From Savagea sp. (GTDB lineage Bacteria > Bacillota > Bacilli > Bacillales_A > Planococcaceae), in the NCBI GenBank assembly GCA_030152585.1, contig JASLJC010000093.1, positions 1-10,862 of the forward strand: a stretch of 10,862 bases of DNA. Reading direction: 5' to 3'. The first letter of the stretch is position 1, and each line of letters opens with the position of its first letter. Under the pieces are notes generated by a model. It did not search any database. It was not told where the DNA came from and saw only the letters and a program-made list of their open reading frames with translations. Below, piece after piece: positions 1 to 8,255 of this stretch. The position numbers were made by a program, and so were the translations under genes.

Positions 1-414
1 GAACGATACGAACATGTCGACTATGTCATTAAATCCGCAGCGGTAGCAGATTATCGACCGAAACATGTTTCGGATCGAAAGACGAAAAAACAACAAGGTC
101 CAGCAGTAATCGAATTAGAACGAACGACAGATATTTTAAAAACACTAGGTGAACGAAAACAAAATCAAGTTTTAATCGGGTTTGCAGCCGAAACGAATGA
201 TGTCCTCCATTACGGTCGGAAAAAGTTAAAAGAAAAAAACTTAAACTATATCGTAGTGAATGATGTGACAGATCCAAAAGGCGGTTTCGGAAGCGATACG
301 AATGTCGTGACATTGATCAGTGCAGATGAAAACGAACAAACATACCCAGCGATGGATAAAGAGGCACTAGCATTTGATATTTTATCTCAAATTGCAAAGA
401 AAGAGAGCGAATAA
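1..414 (+). CDS. coaBC: CoaBC C-terminal part (phosphopantothenoylcysteine synthetase domain), 5' end outside window
   Basis: This is the last 137 codons of the bifunctional coenzyme A enzyme. The part seen belongs to the CoaB domain, which joins 4'-phosphopantothenate to cysteine using CTP; the CoaC decarboxylase half would lie upstream of the window. It reads openly in frame 1 from base 1 to TAA at 412-414. Recognisable CoaB segments, in order, are SAAVADYRP near the start, a TTDIL-LG stretch, IGFAAET, the lysine-rich GRKKLKEKN stretch in the region of the conserved active-site lysine, then VNDV and FGSDTNVVTLI near the C-terminus. The stop codon directly abuts the priA start with no gap, so the two are probably translated together. 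The order coaBC-priA matches B. subtilis. Nothing looks damaged in the visible part. Confidence 0.93.
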   Translation, partial: ERYEHVDYVIKSAAVADYRPKHVSDRKTKKQQGPAVIELERTTDILKTLGERKQNQVLIGFAAETNDVLHYGRKKLKEKNLNYIVVNDVTDPKGGFGSDTNVVTLISADENEQTYPAMDKEALAFDILSQIAKKESE

Positions 415-2820
415 TTGATGTTTGCATCGGTCATTGTTGACGTACCGGCTTACGCGATTGATCGTCCATTCGATTATATCGTACCGAAGAAATGGCAATC
501 GGTCATTCAGCGCGGGAGTCGTGTAAAAGTGCCGTTTGGTCCTCGTGCTATTTTAGGGTATGTCGTGGCGCTATCAGATGAAACAGCCGTTGAAGCGTCA
601 AAGTTAAAGTCGATTACGACATTAATTGATGTTGAGCCTGTTTTGACAGAAGAATTGTTACAGCTAGCGGACGAACTGGCTTACGAAACGATTTGTTTAA
701 AAATTGAAGCGTTACAAGTTATGTTACCGTCTGCGATGCGGGCGCGATATGATAAACAACTCGTAATTCGAAAAGAAGAAGACATCCCTTCTATTTTGCA
801 GTCAGTCGTTCGGAATCGTTTAGTTGTGCCGTTAAAAGAAATCGACGAATTACATTATCCTTTGATTCGAACATTGATTCGACAACAAGTAGTCGAAATT
901 GAAACGGTAATGAAACAACAACATGCCAAAAAGAAAACTCGAATGATTCATATTCCTTCACTCGCAATATTGTTAGAGAAAGTGTCTGAGATTCAACCGA
1001 ATGCAACGCGCCAGCAACAATTAATGGAATGGTTATTTGAACATCCGAACGAACGAATCGCTTCGACGACGTTACAAAAAGAAGCAGACATCACGCCGAA
1101 TGTTTTAAAAAACTTTATTGAAAAAGGAATTTTGACGGAAACTTTTGAAGAGACGTATCGCATATTAGATGATTCAACGTTAACTGTTGATCGCGTTGAA
1201 ACGTTAACGGAGGGACAAAGAAATGCTTTACATAAAATTGTACAAGCAATCGATGAGCCGAAAAATACGACGTTTTTATTAAGAGGGGTAACCGGTAGTG
1301 GAAAAACAGAAGTATATTTAAGAGCGATTGAACGTGTATTAGAAAGAGGAGAGGAAGCGATCGTCCTCGTTCCTGAAATTTCATTAACACCACAAATGAC
1401 AGCTCGTTTTAAAGCCCGTTTCGGAAAACGCGTCGCCGTCATGCATAGTGGCTTATCACCAGGCGAAAAATACGATGAGTGGCGCAAAGTCAAAAGAGGA
1501 GAAGTTGACGTCGTCGTCGGAGCAAGAAGTGCGGTATTCGTCCCGTTTACTAAAATAGGGCTAATCATATTAGACGAAGAGCATGAATCGACGTACAAAC
1601 AAGAAGATGCACCTCGTTATCATGCTCGTGAAGTAGCGAAATGGCGCGCAACTTATCATCAATGTCCTGTTCTATTAGGAAGTGCAACGCCAGCATTAGA
1701 ATCGTATGCACGTGCAGCAAAAGGAGTCTATACGTTACTAGAGATGGATGAGAGGCCGAAAACGTCGACGTTACCAACAGTAGAAGTCGTCGATATGAGA
1801 GAAGAATTGCGTTTTGGGAATCGTTCGATGTTTTCACAAACATTGAAAGAAGCGATTCAACGTCGTATCGAACGCGACGAACAAGTCATTTTGTTTTTGA
1901 ATCGCCGTGGTTTTTCCAGCTTCGTTCTTTGTCGTGATTGTGGTCTCGTTTTAGGGTGTCCAAACTGCGATATTTCATTAACTTATCATCGAGCGACGAA
2001 CGAAATGAAGTGTCATTACTGTGATTATCACGTATCACCTCCTTCGAATTGTCCGCAATGTCAGAGTGAACATATTCGTTTTTTTGGGACCGGCACGCAA
2101 CAAGTTGAACAGGCATTGTATGAAGAAATTGAAAATGCACGTGTCGTTCGAATGGATGTCGACACGACGAGTCGAAAAGGTGCACACGAAAAGTTACTTA
2201 AACAATTTGAAGAACAAAAAGGTAATATTTTACTCGGTACACAAATGGTCGCTAAAGGACTCGACTTTCCAAATGTTACATTAGTCGGTGTAATTGCAGC
2301 AGATACGACGCTTCATTTAGCGGATTTTCGTGCAGCAGAACGAACATTCCAATTATTGACACAAGTCAGTGGCCGTGCAGGAAGAGCTGAATTACCGGGA
2401 GAGGTAGTGATTCAAACATACTCCCCCGAGCATTATGCGATTCAACTAGCAAAACGTCAGCAATACGTCCCTTTTTATGAAACAGAAATGAAAATGAGAA
2501 AATGGTCAAACTATCCTCCATTTTACTTTATCGTCCTCATTCAATTGAGTCATCCTAACGCAGCGGTCGTTGCGAAATATGCTTACCGTGTAGCTCATTA
2601 TTTGCGCGATGCTTTCGAATCGTCAACAATTGTATTAGGACCTGCTCCAGCAGTAATCAATCGGATTAAAAATAGATATCGATACCAATGTTTGATAAAA
2701 TATAAAAAAGAGCCACGTCTCTACGAAGTCCTCCACCAATTAATGCATATGTATCGTACAGCATGGCAAAAAGAAGACGTTCGAATGACGATCAATATTG
2801 AGCCGTCGTCGATACTTTAA
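415..2820 (+). CDS. priA: Primosomal replication restart helicase PriA
   Basis: PriA is a superfamily 2 DNA helicase that recognises stalled replication forks and reloads the replicative helicase. The protein is 801 residues, the usual length. The N-terminal DNA-binding domain (about 1-110) contains the IDRPFDY and VPFGPR stretches typical of the family. A winged-helix region follows, then the helicase core: Walker A GVTGSGKT (291-298), DEEH (387-390), LGSATP (421-426) and the motif VI SGRAGR (652-657). The zinc-binding insert has all eight cysteines as four pairs: C506/C509, C515/C518, C533/C536 and C546/C549. I chose the TTG at 415 because it gives the same N-terminal length as my memory of the B. 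subtilis protein. The ATG at 418 is an equal alternative that shortens it by one residue. The purine-rich AAGAGAG around 401-407 can serve either start. The long ORFs on the opposite strand are shadows. Confidence 0.97.
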   Translation: MMFASVIVDVPAYAIDRPFDYIVPKKWQSVIQRGSRVKVPFGPRAILGYVVALSDETAVEASKLKSITTLIDVEPVLTEELLQLADELAYETICLKIEALQVMLPSAMRARYDKQLVIRKEEDIPSILQSVVRNRLVVPLKEIDELHYPLIRTLIRQQVVEIETVMKQQHAKKKTRMIHIPSLAILLEKVSEIQPNATRQQQLMEWLFEHPNERIASTTLQKEADITPNVLKNFIEKGILTETFEETYRILDDSTLTVDRVETLTEGQRNALHKIVQAIDEPKNTTFLLRGVTGSGKTEVYLRAIERVLERGEEAIVLVPEISLTPQMTARFKARFGKRVAVMHSGLSPGEKYDEWRKVKRGEVDVVVGARSAVFVPFTKIGLIILDEEHESTYKQEDAPRYHAREVAKWRATYHQCPVLLGSATPALESYARAAKGVYTLLEMDERPKTSTLPTVEVVDMREELRFGNRSMFSQTLKEAIQRRIERDEQVILFLNRRGFSSFVLCRDCGLVLGCPNCDISLTYHRATNEMKCHYCDYHVSPPSNCPQCQSEHIRFFGTGTQQVEQALYEEIENARVVRMDVDTTSRKGAHEKLLKQFEEQKGNILLGTQMVAKGLDFPNVTLVGVIAADTTLHLADFRAAERTFQLLTQVSGRAGRAELPGEVVIQTYSPEHYAIQLAKRQQYVPFYETEMKMRKWSNYPPFYFIVLIQLSHPNAAVVAKYAYRVAHYLRDAFESSTIVLGPAPAVINRIKNRYRYQCLIKYKKEPRLYEVLHQLMHMYRTAWQKEDVRMTINIEPSSIL

Positions 2821-2832
2821 GGAGTTATAAAA

Positions 2833-3309
2833 ATGAAGAAAAGAAAGATTATAAATTTTTTAAAAGAACATGAAATCATGACAGAAGAAGTGACACAATT
2901 TAATGAAGACGTGCAACAAATCGTTGATACGTTACTTATGACGTTACACGCTTCAGAAAGTGTTGGTTTGTCCGCCCCTCAAATTGGCGAAAAAGCGAGA
3001 ATTGCTGTCGTTGATTTTCAAGACGGGCGAGATCCGCTCATTTTAATTAACCCTGTGTTAACGAAATATTACGGTGAAGAGACCGAAATGGAAGGGTGTT
3101 TAAGTTATCCGGATGTGTACGGAGAAGTGACACGACCATCTGCCATTCAAGTAGAAGCGCAAGATCGTGACGGTTCGATTTACGAAATTACAGCAGAAGG
3201 AATCGAAGCACGTGTAATTTTACATGAAATGGATCATTTAGTAGGCGCACCTTTTACGAAAAAAATAAAACGTCGAGTAGACGTATCTCAATTTAATGAA
3301 GAGGAGTGA
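2833..3309 (+). CDS. def: Peptide deformylase (slightly atypical motifs)
   Basis: Peptide deformylase removes the formyl group from the N-terminal methionine of new proteins, using a metal ion. The protein is 158 residues, normal for the B. subtilis DefA type. The three motifs are present: SVGLSAPQIG (43-52, catalytic Q50), EGCLSYP (87-93, metal ligand C89) and HEMDH (131-135, ligands H131 and H135, catalytic E132). Two positions differ from the usual consensus: the first Gly of motif 1 is Ser43, and the Gln just before HEMDH is Leu130. The N-terminal I..P...L pattern common in the family is also not evident. All metal and catalytic residues are kept, so activity is expected, but a second deformylase elsewhere in the genome is possible. 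A strong ribosome-binding site (AAGGAG, 2819-2824) overlaps the priA stop and fixes the ATG at 2833. fmt follows at once, which is the usual pairing. Confidence 0.93.
   Translation: MKKRKIINFLKEHEIMTEEVTQFNEDVQQIVDTLLMTLHASESVGLSAPQIGEKARIAVVDFQDGRDPLILINPVLTKYYGEETEMEGCLSYPDVYGEVTRPSAIQVEAQDRDGSIYEITAEGIEARVILHEMDHLVGAPFTKKIKRRVDVSQFNEEE
3301..3306 (+). promoter_or_regulatory. Ribosome-binding site for fmt
   Basis: GAGGAG lies in the last codons of def, eight bases ahead of the TTG at 3315. It argues for that TTG as the fmt start. The upstream in-frame GTG at 3306 overlaps this motif and has no Shine-Dalgarno sequence at a suitable distance. Confidence 0.7.
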
Positions 3310-3314
3310 GACGA

Positions 3315-4247
3315 TTGACGAAAATCGTTTTTATGGGAACACCCCCATTTTCAGTACCGATATTAGAAATGTTAGCGAAGCAGTATGATGTACAAGCGGT
3401 TGTGACGCAACCAGATCGCCCTGTTGGAAGAAAGCGAGTTTTGACACCGCCTGCGGTGAAAGTTGCAGCAGAAGCGTTAAATATTCCAGTTTTACAGCCT
3501 GAAAAATTGACAGATTCAACAGAGTTAGAAGAAATTATACGTATGTCTCCTGATTTAATTGTGACCGCTGCGTTCGGTCAATTATTACCGAAGTCATTGT
3601 TGGAAGCACCACGCTTAGGATGTATTAACGTCCATGCGTCGTTGTTACCGAAATATCGTGGCGGTGCACCGATTCATCAAGCCGTGATCGACGGTGCAGA
3701 AGAAACAGGAATTACAATTATGTATATGGCCGAAAAACTTGATGCAGGCGATATCATTACCCAGCGTTCCATTCCAATCCAATACGATGATAATACGGGT
3801 AAACTGTTTGACGACTTATCAGAGCTTGGTCGAGATTTGTTACAAGATACGATGCCTTCAATTATTAACGGTACAAATGAGCGCATTCCTCAAAATGAAG
3901 AAGACGTCACATATGCCTGGAATATTACACGTGAGCAAGAACGTATCGATTGGGAAAAAGGTGGCGAAGCCATTCGAAATCATATTCGCGGGTTACATCC
4001 GTGGCCAACTGCTTATACGACATTCCAAGATGAACGTGTCAAAATATGGTGGGCAGAAACAGAAAAAACATCAAAAAAAGCAACACCGGGAACGATTATT
4101 GACATTCGGGAAGACGGCATCGTCGTTGCGTCGAATGATGAACGAGCAGTTCGATTAACAGACATTCAACCATCAGGGAAAAAACGGATGGACATTGCAC
4201 AATTTGTGCGTGGAACGACATGGGAAGTAGGAGACCAATTCAAATGA
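3315..4247 (+). CDS. fmt: Methionyl-tRNA formyltransferase
   Basis: Fmt transfers a formyl group from 10-formyltetrahydrofolate to Met-tRNA(fMet), preparing it for translation initiation. With the TTG start the protein is 310 residues, the normal size. It opens MTKIVFMGTP, as expected for the family. The catalytic site is intact: INVHASLLP (104-112, with N105 and H107), the SLLPKYRGGAPI tRNA/active-site loop (109-120) and KLDAGD (141-146, with D143). The C-terminal OB-like domain (about 205-310) carries the family stretches IRGLHPWP and KIWWAE. The reading frame stays open back to a GTG at 3306, adding three residues, but ribosome-binding site spacing and family length favour TTG. The stop overlaps the rsmB ATG by two bases, so the two genes are probably coupled. 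A 154-codon + strand ORF inside it in another frame is a shadow. Confidence 0.95.
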   Translation: MTKIVFMGTPPFSVPILEMLAKQYDVQAVVTQPDRPVGRKRVLTPPAVKVAAEALNIPVLQPEKLTDSTELEEIIRMSPDLIVTAAFGQLLPKSLLEAPRLGCINVHASLLPKYRGGAPIHQAVIDGAEETGITIMYMAEKLDAGDIITQRSIPIQYDDNTGKLFDDLSELGRDLLQDTMPSIINGTNERIPQNEEDVTYAWNITREQERIDWEKGGEAIRNHIRGLHPWPTAYTTFQDERVKIWWAETEKTSKKATPGTIIDIREDGIVVASNDERAVRLTDIQPSGKKRMDIAQFVRGTTWEVGDQFK

Positions 4248-5566
4248 CATTATTAACAGTACGTGAAGCCGCAGTCAATACGTTACTTCGTATTTACGAA
4301 GATGGGACATATAGTAATATTGCAGTAGATGAGCAATTACGAGCAAGTGATTGGAATGAAGCCGATCGTCGTTTATTTACATCACTCGTCTATGGAACAT
4401 TACAGCACCGAGATACACTTGATTTTTATTTAGCACCTTACGTTCGCCACGACTTACAACCCGATGTTCGTGAAATTTTACGCGTCGCGATGTATCAAAT
4501 TGCATATTTAACAAAAGTGCCGTCTCATGCTGCGGTAAACGAAGCGGTTCAAATGGCGAAGGAACGTCACTTCGGTCAAGTAGGAGGATTAGTAAACGGT
4601 ATTTTACGTAATGTATTACGTCACCCGCTCCGTTCATTTGACGAAATAGAAGATCCGATTGAACGTCTCGCTGTCGAAACGAGTCATCCGATTTGGCTCA
4701 TTCGACGTTGGTATTATCAATATGGCTTCACATTAGCCGAAAAAATTGCTAAAGAAAACAACGTCATTCCTCCGACGACAGCCCGAGTGAATACGTTAAA
4801 AGGAACGCGTGAAGAAGTACTAGCTCTTTTGGACCGAGAAGGTTTTCGCGCTTCTGCAAGCGATATCGTGCCAGTTTCGATTCATGCTGAAAAAGGAAAT
4901 TTCGGTCAAACCGAAGCTTTTCAACAAGGGTATCTTTCGATTCAAGATGAAAGTTCGATGTTGCCAGTCGTCGCACTTGACCCTCAACCGAATGAAACGG
5001 TGTTAGACGTTTGTGCAGCACCCGGTGGAAAAACGGCATTTATCGCAGAAAAAATGAATGATACAGGAAAAATTTATGCCCATGATATTTACGGTCATAA
5101 AATTGCGACGATTCGTGATCAAGCGACTCGTCTCGGTATTCATTCGATGGATGTTTCGTTGCAAGACGGTCGTCAATTATCGGAACGCTACGAAGAAAGA
5201 ACGTTCGATCGTATTTTAATCGACGCTCCGTGTAGTGGTTTTGGTGTCATTCGTCGAAAACCAGAAATAAAATATGAACGTGATGAACAATCTATTCAAC
5301 AGCTTGCTCATTTACAATGGCAAATCGTACAGTCAGCGATTCCTTTATTAAAAGAAGGAGGACGTCTCGTATATAGTACATGTACGATTGATCGTTTAGA
5401 AAATGACAAGACGGTCGAAAAAATTGTGAAACATTTTCCAGAGTTACAGCTCGTCGATACACCGCTCCAATCGTTGTTAGAAACGTCGGAGCAAGCTGTA
5501 CAAATTTATCCGCATACGATTGAAAGTGACGGATTTTTCATTGCGGCATTTGAGAAAAAATCGTAA
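4244..5566 (+). CDS. rsmB: 16S rRNA (cytosine-967-C5)-methyltransferase RsmB
   Basis: RsmB uses S-adenosylmethionine to methylate a cytosine of 16S rRNA (C967 in E. coli numbering). The protein is 440 residues. An N-terminal NusB-like RNA-binding domain (about 1-130) includes LVYGTLQ and LVNGILRNVLR. The methyltransferase domain follows, with the SAM loop VCAAPGGKT (256-264) and the two cysteines of this enzyme class: C330 in DAPCSGFG, which releases the product, and C380 in STCT, the nucleophile. The C-terminal SDGFFIAAFEKK is also typical. I start it at ATG 4244, which overlaps the fmt stop and has AGGAG at 4229-4233. The frame is open back to an ATG at 4220, but that would add eight residues encoded by the ribosome-binding site itself. 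In B. subtilis rlmN follows this gene. Here prpC follows after 11 bases. Confidence 0.95.
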   Translation: MTLLTVREAAVNTLLRIYEDGTYSNIAVDEQLRASDWNEADRRLFTSLVYGTLQHRDTLDFYLAPYVRHDLQPDVREILRVAMYQIAYLTKVPSHAAVNEAVQMAKERHFGQVGGLVNGILRNVLRHPLRSFDEIEDPIERLAVETSHPIWLIRRWYYQYGFTLAEKIAKENNVIPPTTARVNTLKGTREEVLALLDREGFRASASDIVPVSIHAEKGNFGQTEAFQQGYLSIQDESSMLPVVALDPQPNETVLDVCAAPGGKTAFIAEKMNDTGKIYAHDIYGHKIATIRDQATRLGIHSMDVSLQDGRQLSERYEERTFDRILIDAPCSGFGVIRRKPEIKYERDEQSIQQLAHLQWQIVQSAIPLLKEGGRLVYSTCTIDRLENDKTVEKIVKHFPELQLVDTPLQSLLETSEQAVQIYPHTIESDGFFIAAFEKKS

Positions 5567-5577
5567 GGAGGTAGCTT

Positions 5578-6333
5578 ATGCGCTTTGCAATCCGATCGGA
5601 TATTGGGCGTGTTCGTCCTGTGAATGAAGATCGAGCTGACGTATTTACACATCCGACTGAACCTTCTCATTTCGTTGCTGTTGTAGCAGACGGAATGGGA
5701 GGACATAAGGGTGGAGATGTTGCAAGTACGATGGCTGTAGATATCGTTCAACGTGAATACGAACGTTTAGTACAACCTCACTCGACAGAAGAAGAATGGT
5801 CACTATGGTTGCGTCAAACGATTCGTTTAGCAAATGAAACGATTTATAAGTATGCATCGACACATGAACAATATAAAGGGATGGGAACGACATTAGATAT
5901 TGCTGTCGTAACAGACCAGTTTTTGCATATTGGGCATGTCGGCGATAGCCGTGTCTATTTATGTACAGATCAACTGCAACAAGTAACGAAAGATCATTCT
6001 TTCGTTAATGCACTCGTCGATAGCGGGGCAATTACAGAAGAAGAAGCGGAAGTTCATCCGAAGAAAAACTGGATCGTACAAGCAATTGGAGCGCAAGAAA
6101 GAGTGCGTTTTGACGTTGCGACGTATTCGTTACAACACGTACGAGCGATTTTGCTATGTACAGACGGGTTATCGAATGAAGTGACGACAGAAGAGTTACA
6201 GACGATTTTACGTTCATCGAAAACGAGTGAACAAAAAGTAGAAACGATGATTGAGCGGGCAAATGAATACGGTGGAGAAGATAATATTTCTGTCATTTTA
6301 TTTGAGCGTGTAAGAAAGGAGAGTTCATCATGA
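5578..6333 (+). CDS. prpC: PP2C-type Ser/Thr protein phosphatase PrpC
   Basis: PrpC is a cytoplasmic metal-dependent phosphatase that reverses phosphorylation by its neighbour PrkC. The protein is 251 residues, about the B. subtilis size. All expected PP2C motifs are visible: RPVNEDR near the N-terminus (E17, D18), VADGMGGHKGGD (36-47, metal ligand D38), GMGTT (101-105), GHVGDSR (119-125), KDHSFV (138-143), CTDGLSN (194-200, metal ligand D196) and GGEDNIS (232-238, metal ligand D235). There is no membrane segment. A strong ribosome-binding site (AAGGAGG) begins at the rsmB stop and is well placed for the ATG at 5578. The gene ends in ATGA, so its stop overlaps the prkC start. This is the standard phosphatase-kinase pairing and keeps the two products in proportion. 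Confidence 0.97.
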   Translation: MRFAIRSDIGRVRPVNEDRADVFTHPTEPSHFVAVVADGMGGHKGGDVASTMAVDIVQREYERLVQPHSTEEEWSLWLRQTIRLANETIYKYASTHEQYKGMGTTLDIAVVTDQFLHIGHVGDSRVYLCTDQLQQVTKDHSFVNALVDSGAITEEEAEVHPKKNWIVQAIGAQERVRFDVATYSLQHVRAILLCTDGLSNEVTTEELQTILRSSKTSEQKVETMIERANEYGGEDNISVILFERVRKESSS

Positions 6334-8246
6334 TAGGAAGACGACTCGATGATCGATATGAGTTGTTAGAAGTAATCGGAGAAGGCGGGATGTCACGTGT
6401 TTATTTAGCACAAGACATTATACTCGATCGTCACGTAGCGATCAAAGTGTTACATTACGATTTCGAAGATGAAGAAGCATCGACGAAACGATTTCGACGA
6501 GAAGCGCTATCTGCGACGAGTTTATCCCATCCGAACATCGTCGACATATACGATGTAGGAGAAGATGAAGGACATCAATATTTAGTAATGGAATACATTC
6601 ATGGTCAAACGTTAAAACATTACATTCAAATGAATGGCCCATTAACGCCCGAAGAAGCATTGCCTATTATGAAACAACTCGTATCAGGTATCGCTCACGC
6701 TCATTACAACGGGATTATTCACCGAGACATTAAGCCGCAAAATATTTTAATGGATGACGATTTCAATGTGAAAATTACCGATTTTGGAATCGCGATGGCT
6801 TTAGACGCCACCGCTCATACGAAAACGAACTCTATTATTGGAACGGTTCATTATTTATCTCCGGAACAAGCACGGGGAAAAATGGCGACGAAAAAGTCAG
6901 ATATTTATTCATTAGGTATTGTATTTTATGAATTATTAACTGGAAAACTACCGTTCGCTGCTGAAACGGCTGTTGCGATTGCGTTGAAACATTTACAAGA
7001 GGAAACACCTTCTGTACGTGCTCAAAATCCATCGATTCCACAAAGTGTCGAAAACGTTATTTTAAAAGCGACAGCCAAAAAAGAAATCGACCGATATCAA
7101 TCCGCAACAGAAATGTACGATGATTTGGAAACAGTTTTATCTCCGGAGCGTTTACATGAACCGAAATTTACGATTCAGTACGACGACGATGAAACGAAAG
7201 TAATGCCCGCGATTAAAGAAGTGCGACCTGAACAAGTCGAAGAAGAGACGACGATCGTGCCGCCTTCGCCTACAGAACAACCGAAAAAGAAAAGTAAAAG
7301 AGGCTGGTGGGTCGGCGCTACTCTCGTCATGCTTTTATTCGTCGTTATTGCAACTGTCATCGCTTTTCAAACGCAACGATATCCGATTCCTGATGTTGTT
7401 GGAATGGAAGAAGATCGAGCGAAAGAGAAAGTGGAAAGTGAAGGTTTTGCCCTTGATGAAACAGTTGAACAACCGTCAGAAGAGCAAGCAGAAGGTCGGG
7501 TATTTCGTATGATTCCTGAAGCCGGAGAGCGTCGTAGTAAAGGAACAGAAGTTAAATTGTATGTCAGCACAGGACGTGAGACGATGAAAATTGCAGATTA
7601 CGTCGGAATGCAAAGTAAAGATGCGATGAAAGCTTTAGAACGATACGATTTTACTGTCGATATTGTCGAACGTTACGCTGAAGAGGAACCCGGAGTCGTT
7701 ATTGAACAAGAACCAGTTGCTGGAAGTGAAGTCGTCCCAGCCGATACGACTGTGCGTCTTGTCATTAGCAAAGGAGAAGAAGTGCGGACAGTAGCAGATT
7801 TATCGAATTTTTCGGATAAAGCATTGACAAATTATGCGAAAGAATCTGGTTTTCAAATTCGTGTTGTAAAAGAAGAGTTTTCTAAAGAAATAGCGAAAGG
7901 ACATGTTCTTCGTCAAACACCTGAAGTCGGTACGAAATTACGAAAAGGTGGAACGATTGACGTCGTTTTATCGAAAGGTGAAGAGAAAAAGCCTGTAAAA
8001 TATATTGTAAAAACCGTCGTTATTCCGTATGAAGAAAATGAACAAAATGAACCGCAAGAAATTCGGATTTATGTTCAAGATCGAAAACATGCGATGACCG
8101 ATCCAGTAGAACGATTTGAAATAACAGAAGAAACACGCAAAAAAATTACGATTGAATTAGAAGATGGCGAACGAGGGGGGTACCGAATTATGAACGGTGC
8201 GACCGTCGTTGAAGAAGATATGTTTGATTACGATGAAGCAAAATAG
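6330..8246 (+). CDS. prkC: Membrane Ser/Thr protein kinase PrkC with three PASTA domains
   Basis: PrkC is a eukaryotic-like Ser/Thr kinase that senses cell-wall fragments outside the cell and phosphorylates cytoplasmic proteins. In B. subtilis it acts in spore germination and stationary-phase physiology. The protein is 638 residues. The kinase domain (about 10-270) has the glycine loop IGEGGMS (16-22), K39 in VAIK, HRDIKPQN (131-138, catalytic D133), DFG (151-153), a Thr-rich activation loop (T161, T164, T166) followed by GTVHYLSPEQ (171-180), and D191. An acidic linker leads to a basic KKKSKR stop and a single membrane helix (about 326-346). Three PASTA repeats follow (about 352-416, 419-483 and 485-550). 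A C-terminal region (about 557-633) resembles the Ig-like end of the B. subtilis protein. The start overlaps the prpC stop, with AAAGGAG at 6315-6321. Nothing is truncated. Confidence 0.97.
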   Translation: MIGRRLDDRYELLEVIGEGGMSRVYLAQDIILDRHVAIKVLHYDFEDEEASTKRFRREALSATSLSHPNIVDIYDVGEDEGHQYLVMEYIHGQTLKHYIQMNGPLTPEEALPIMKQLVSGIAHAHYNGIIHRDIKPQNILMDDDFNVKITDFGIAMALDATAHTKTNSIIGTVHYLSPEQARGKMATKKSDIYSLGIVFYELLTGKLPFAAETAVAIALKHLQEETPSVRAQNPSIPQSVENVILKATAKKEIDRYQSATEMYDDLETVLSPERLHEPKFTIQYDDDETKVMPAIKEVRPEQVEEETTIVPPSPTEQPKKKSKRGWWVGATLVMLLFVVIATVIAFQTQRYPIPDVVGMEEDRAKEKVESEGFALDETVEQPSEEQAEGRVFRMIPEAGERRSKGTEVKLYVSTGRETMKIADYVGMQSKDAMKALERYDFTVDIVERYAEEEPGVVIEQEPVAGSEVVPADTTVRLVISKGEEVRTVADLSNFSDKALTNYAKESGFQIRVVKEEFSKEIAKGHVLRQTPEVGTKLRKGGTIDVVLSKGEEKKPVKYIVKTVVIPYEENEQNEPQEIRIYVQDRKHAMTDPVERFEITEETRKKITIELEDGERGGYRIMNGATVVEEDMFDYDEAK

Positions 8247-8255
8247 GAGGCTTAT

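Noticed and set aside
993..1598. 201-codon minus-strand ORF opposite priA
   Set aside because: It lies wholly inside the PriA helicase core, has no recognisable domain and no ribosome-binding site I could support. Long antisense frames are expected from the codon bias of this genome.
3694..4158. 154-codon + strand ORF in another frame of fmt
   Set aside because: The fmt frame is clearly coding through the same bases with intact motifs. The alternative product is Lys/Gln-rich with no family likeness.
4220..4243. Upstream ATG at 4220 as the rsmB start
   Set aside because: It would place the AGGAG ribosome-binding site inside the coding region and add eight residues not expected for the family. 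ATG 4244 is better placed.
5578..8246. prpC-prkC pair as a possible novel signalling or defence system
   Set aside because: All motifs and the three-PASTA architecture match the well-known PrpC/PrkC pair at its standard locus.
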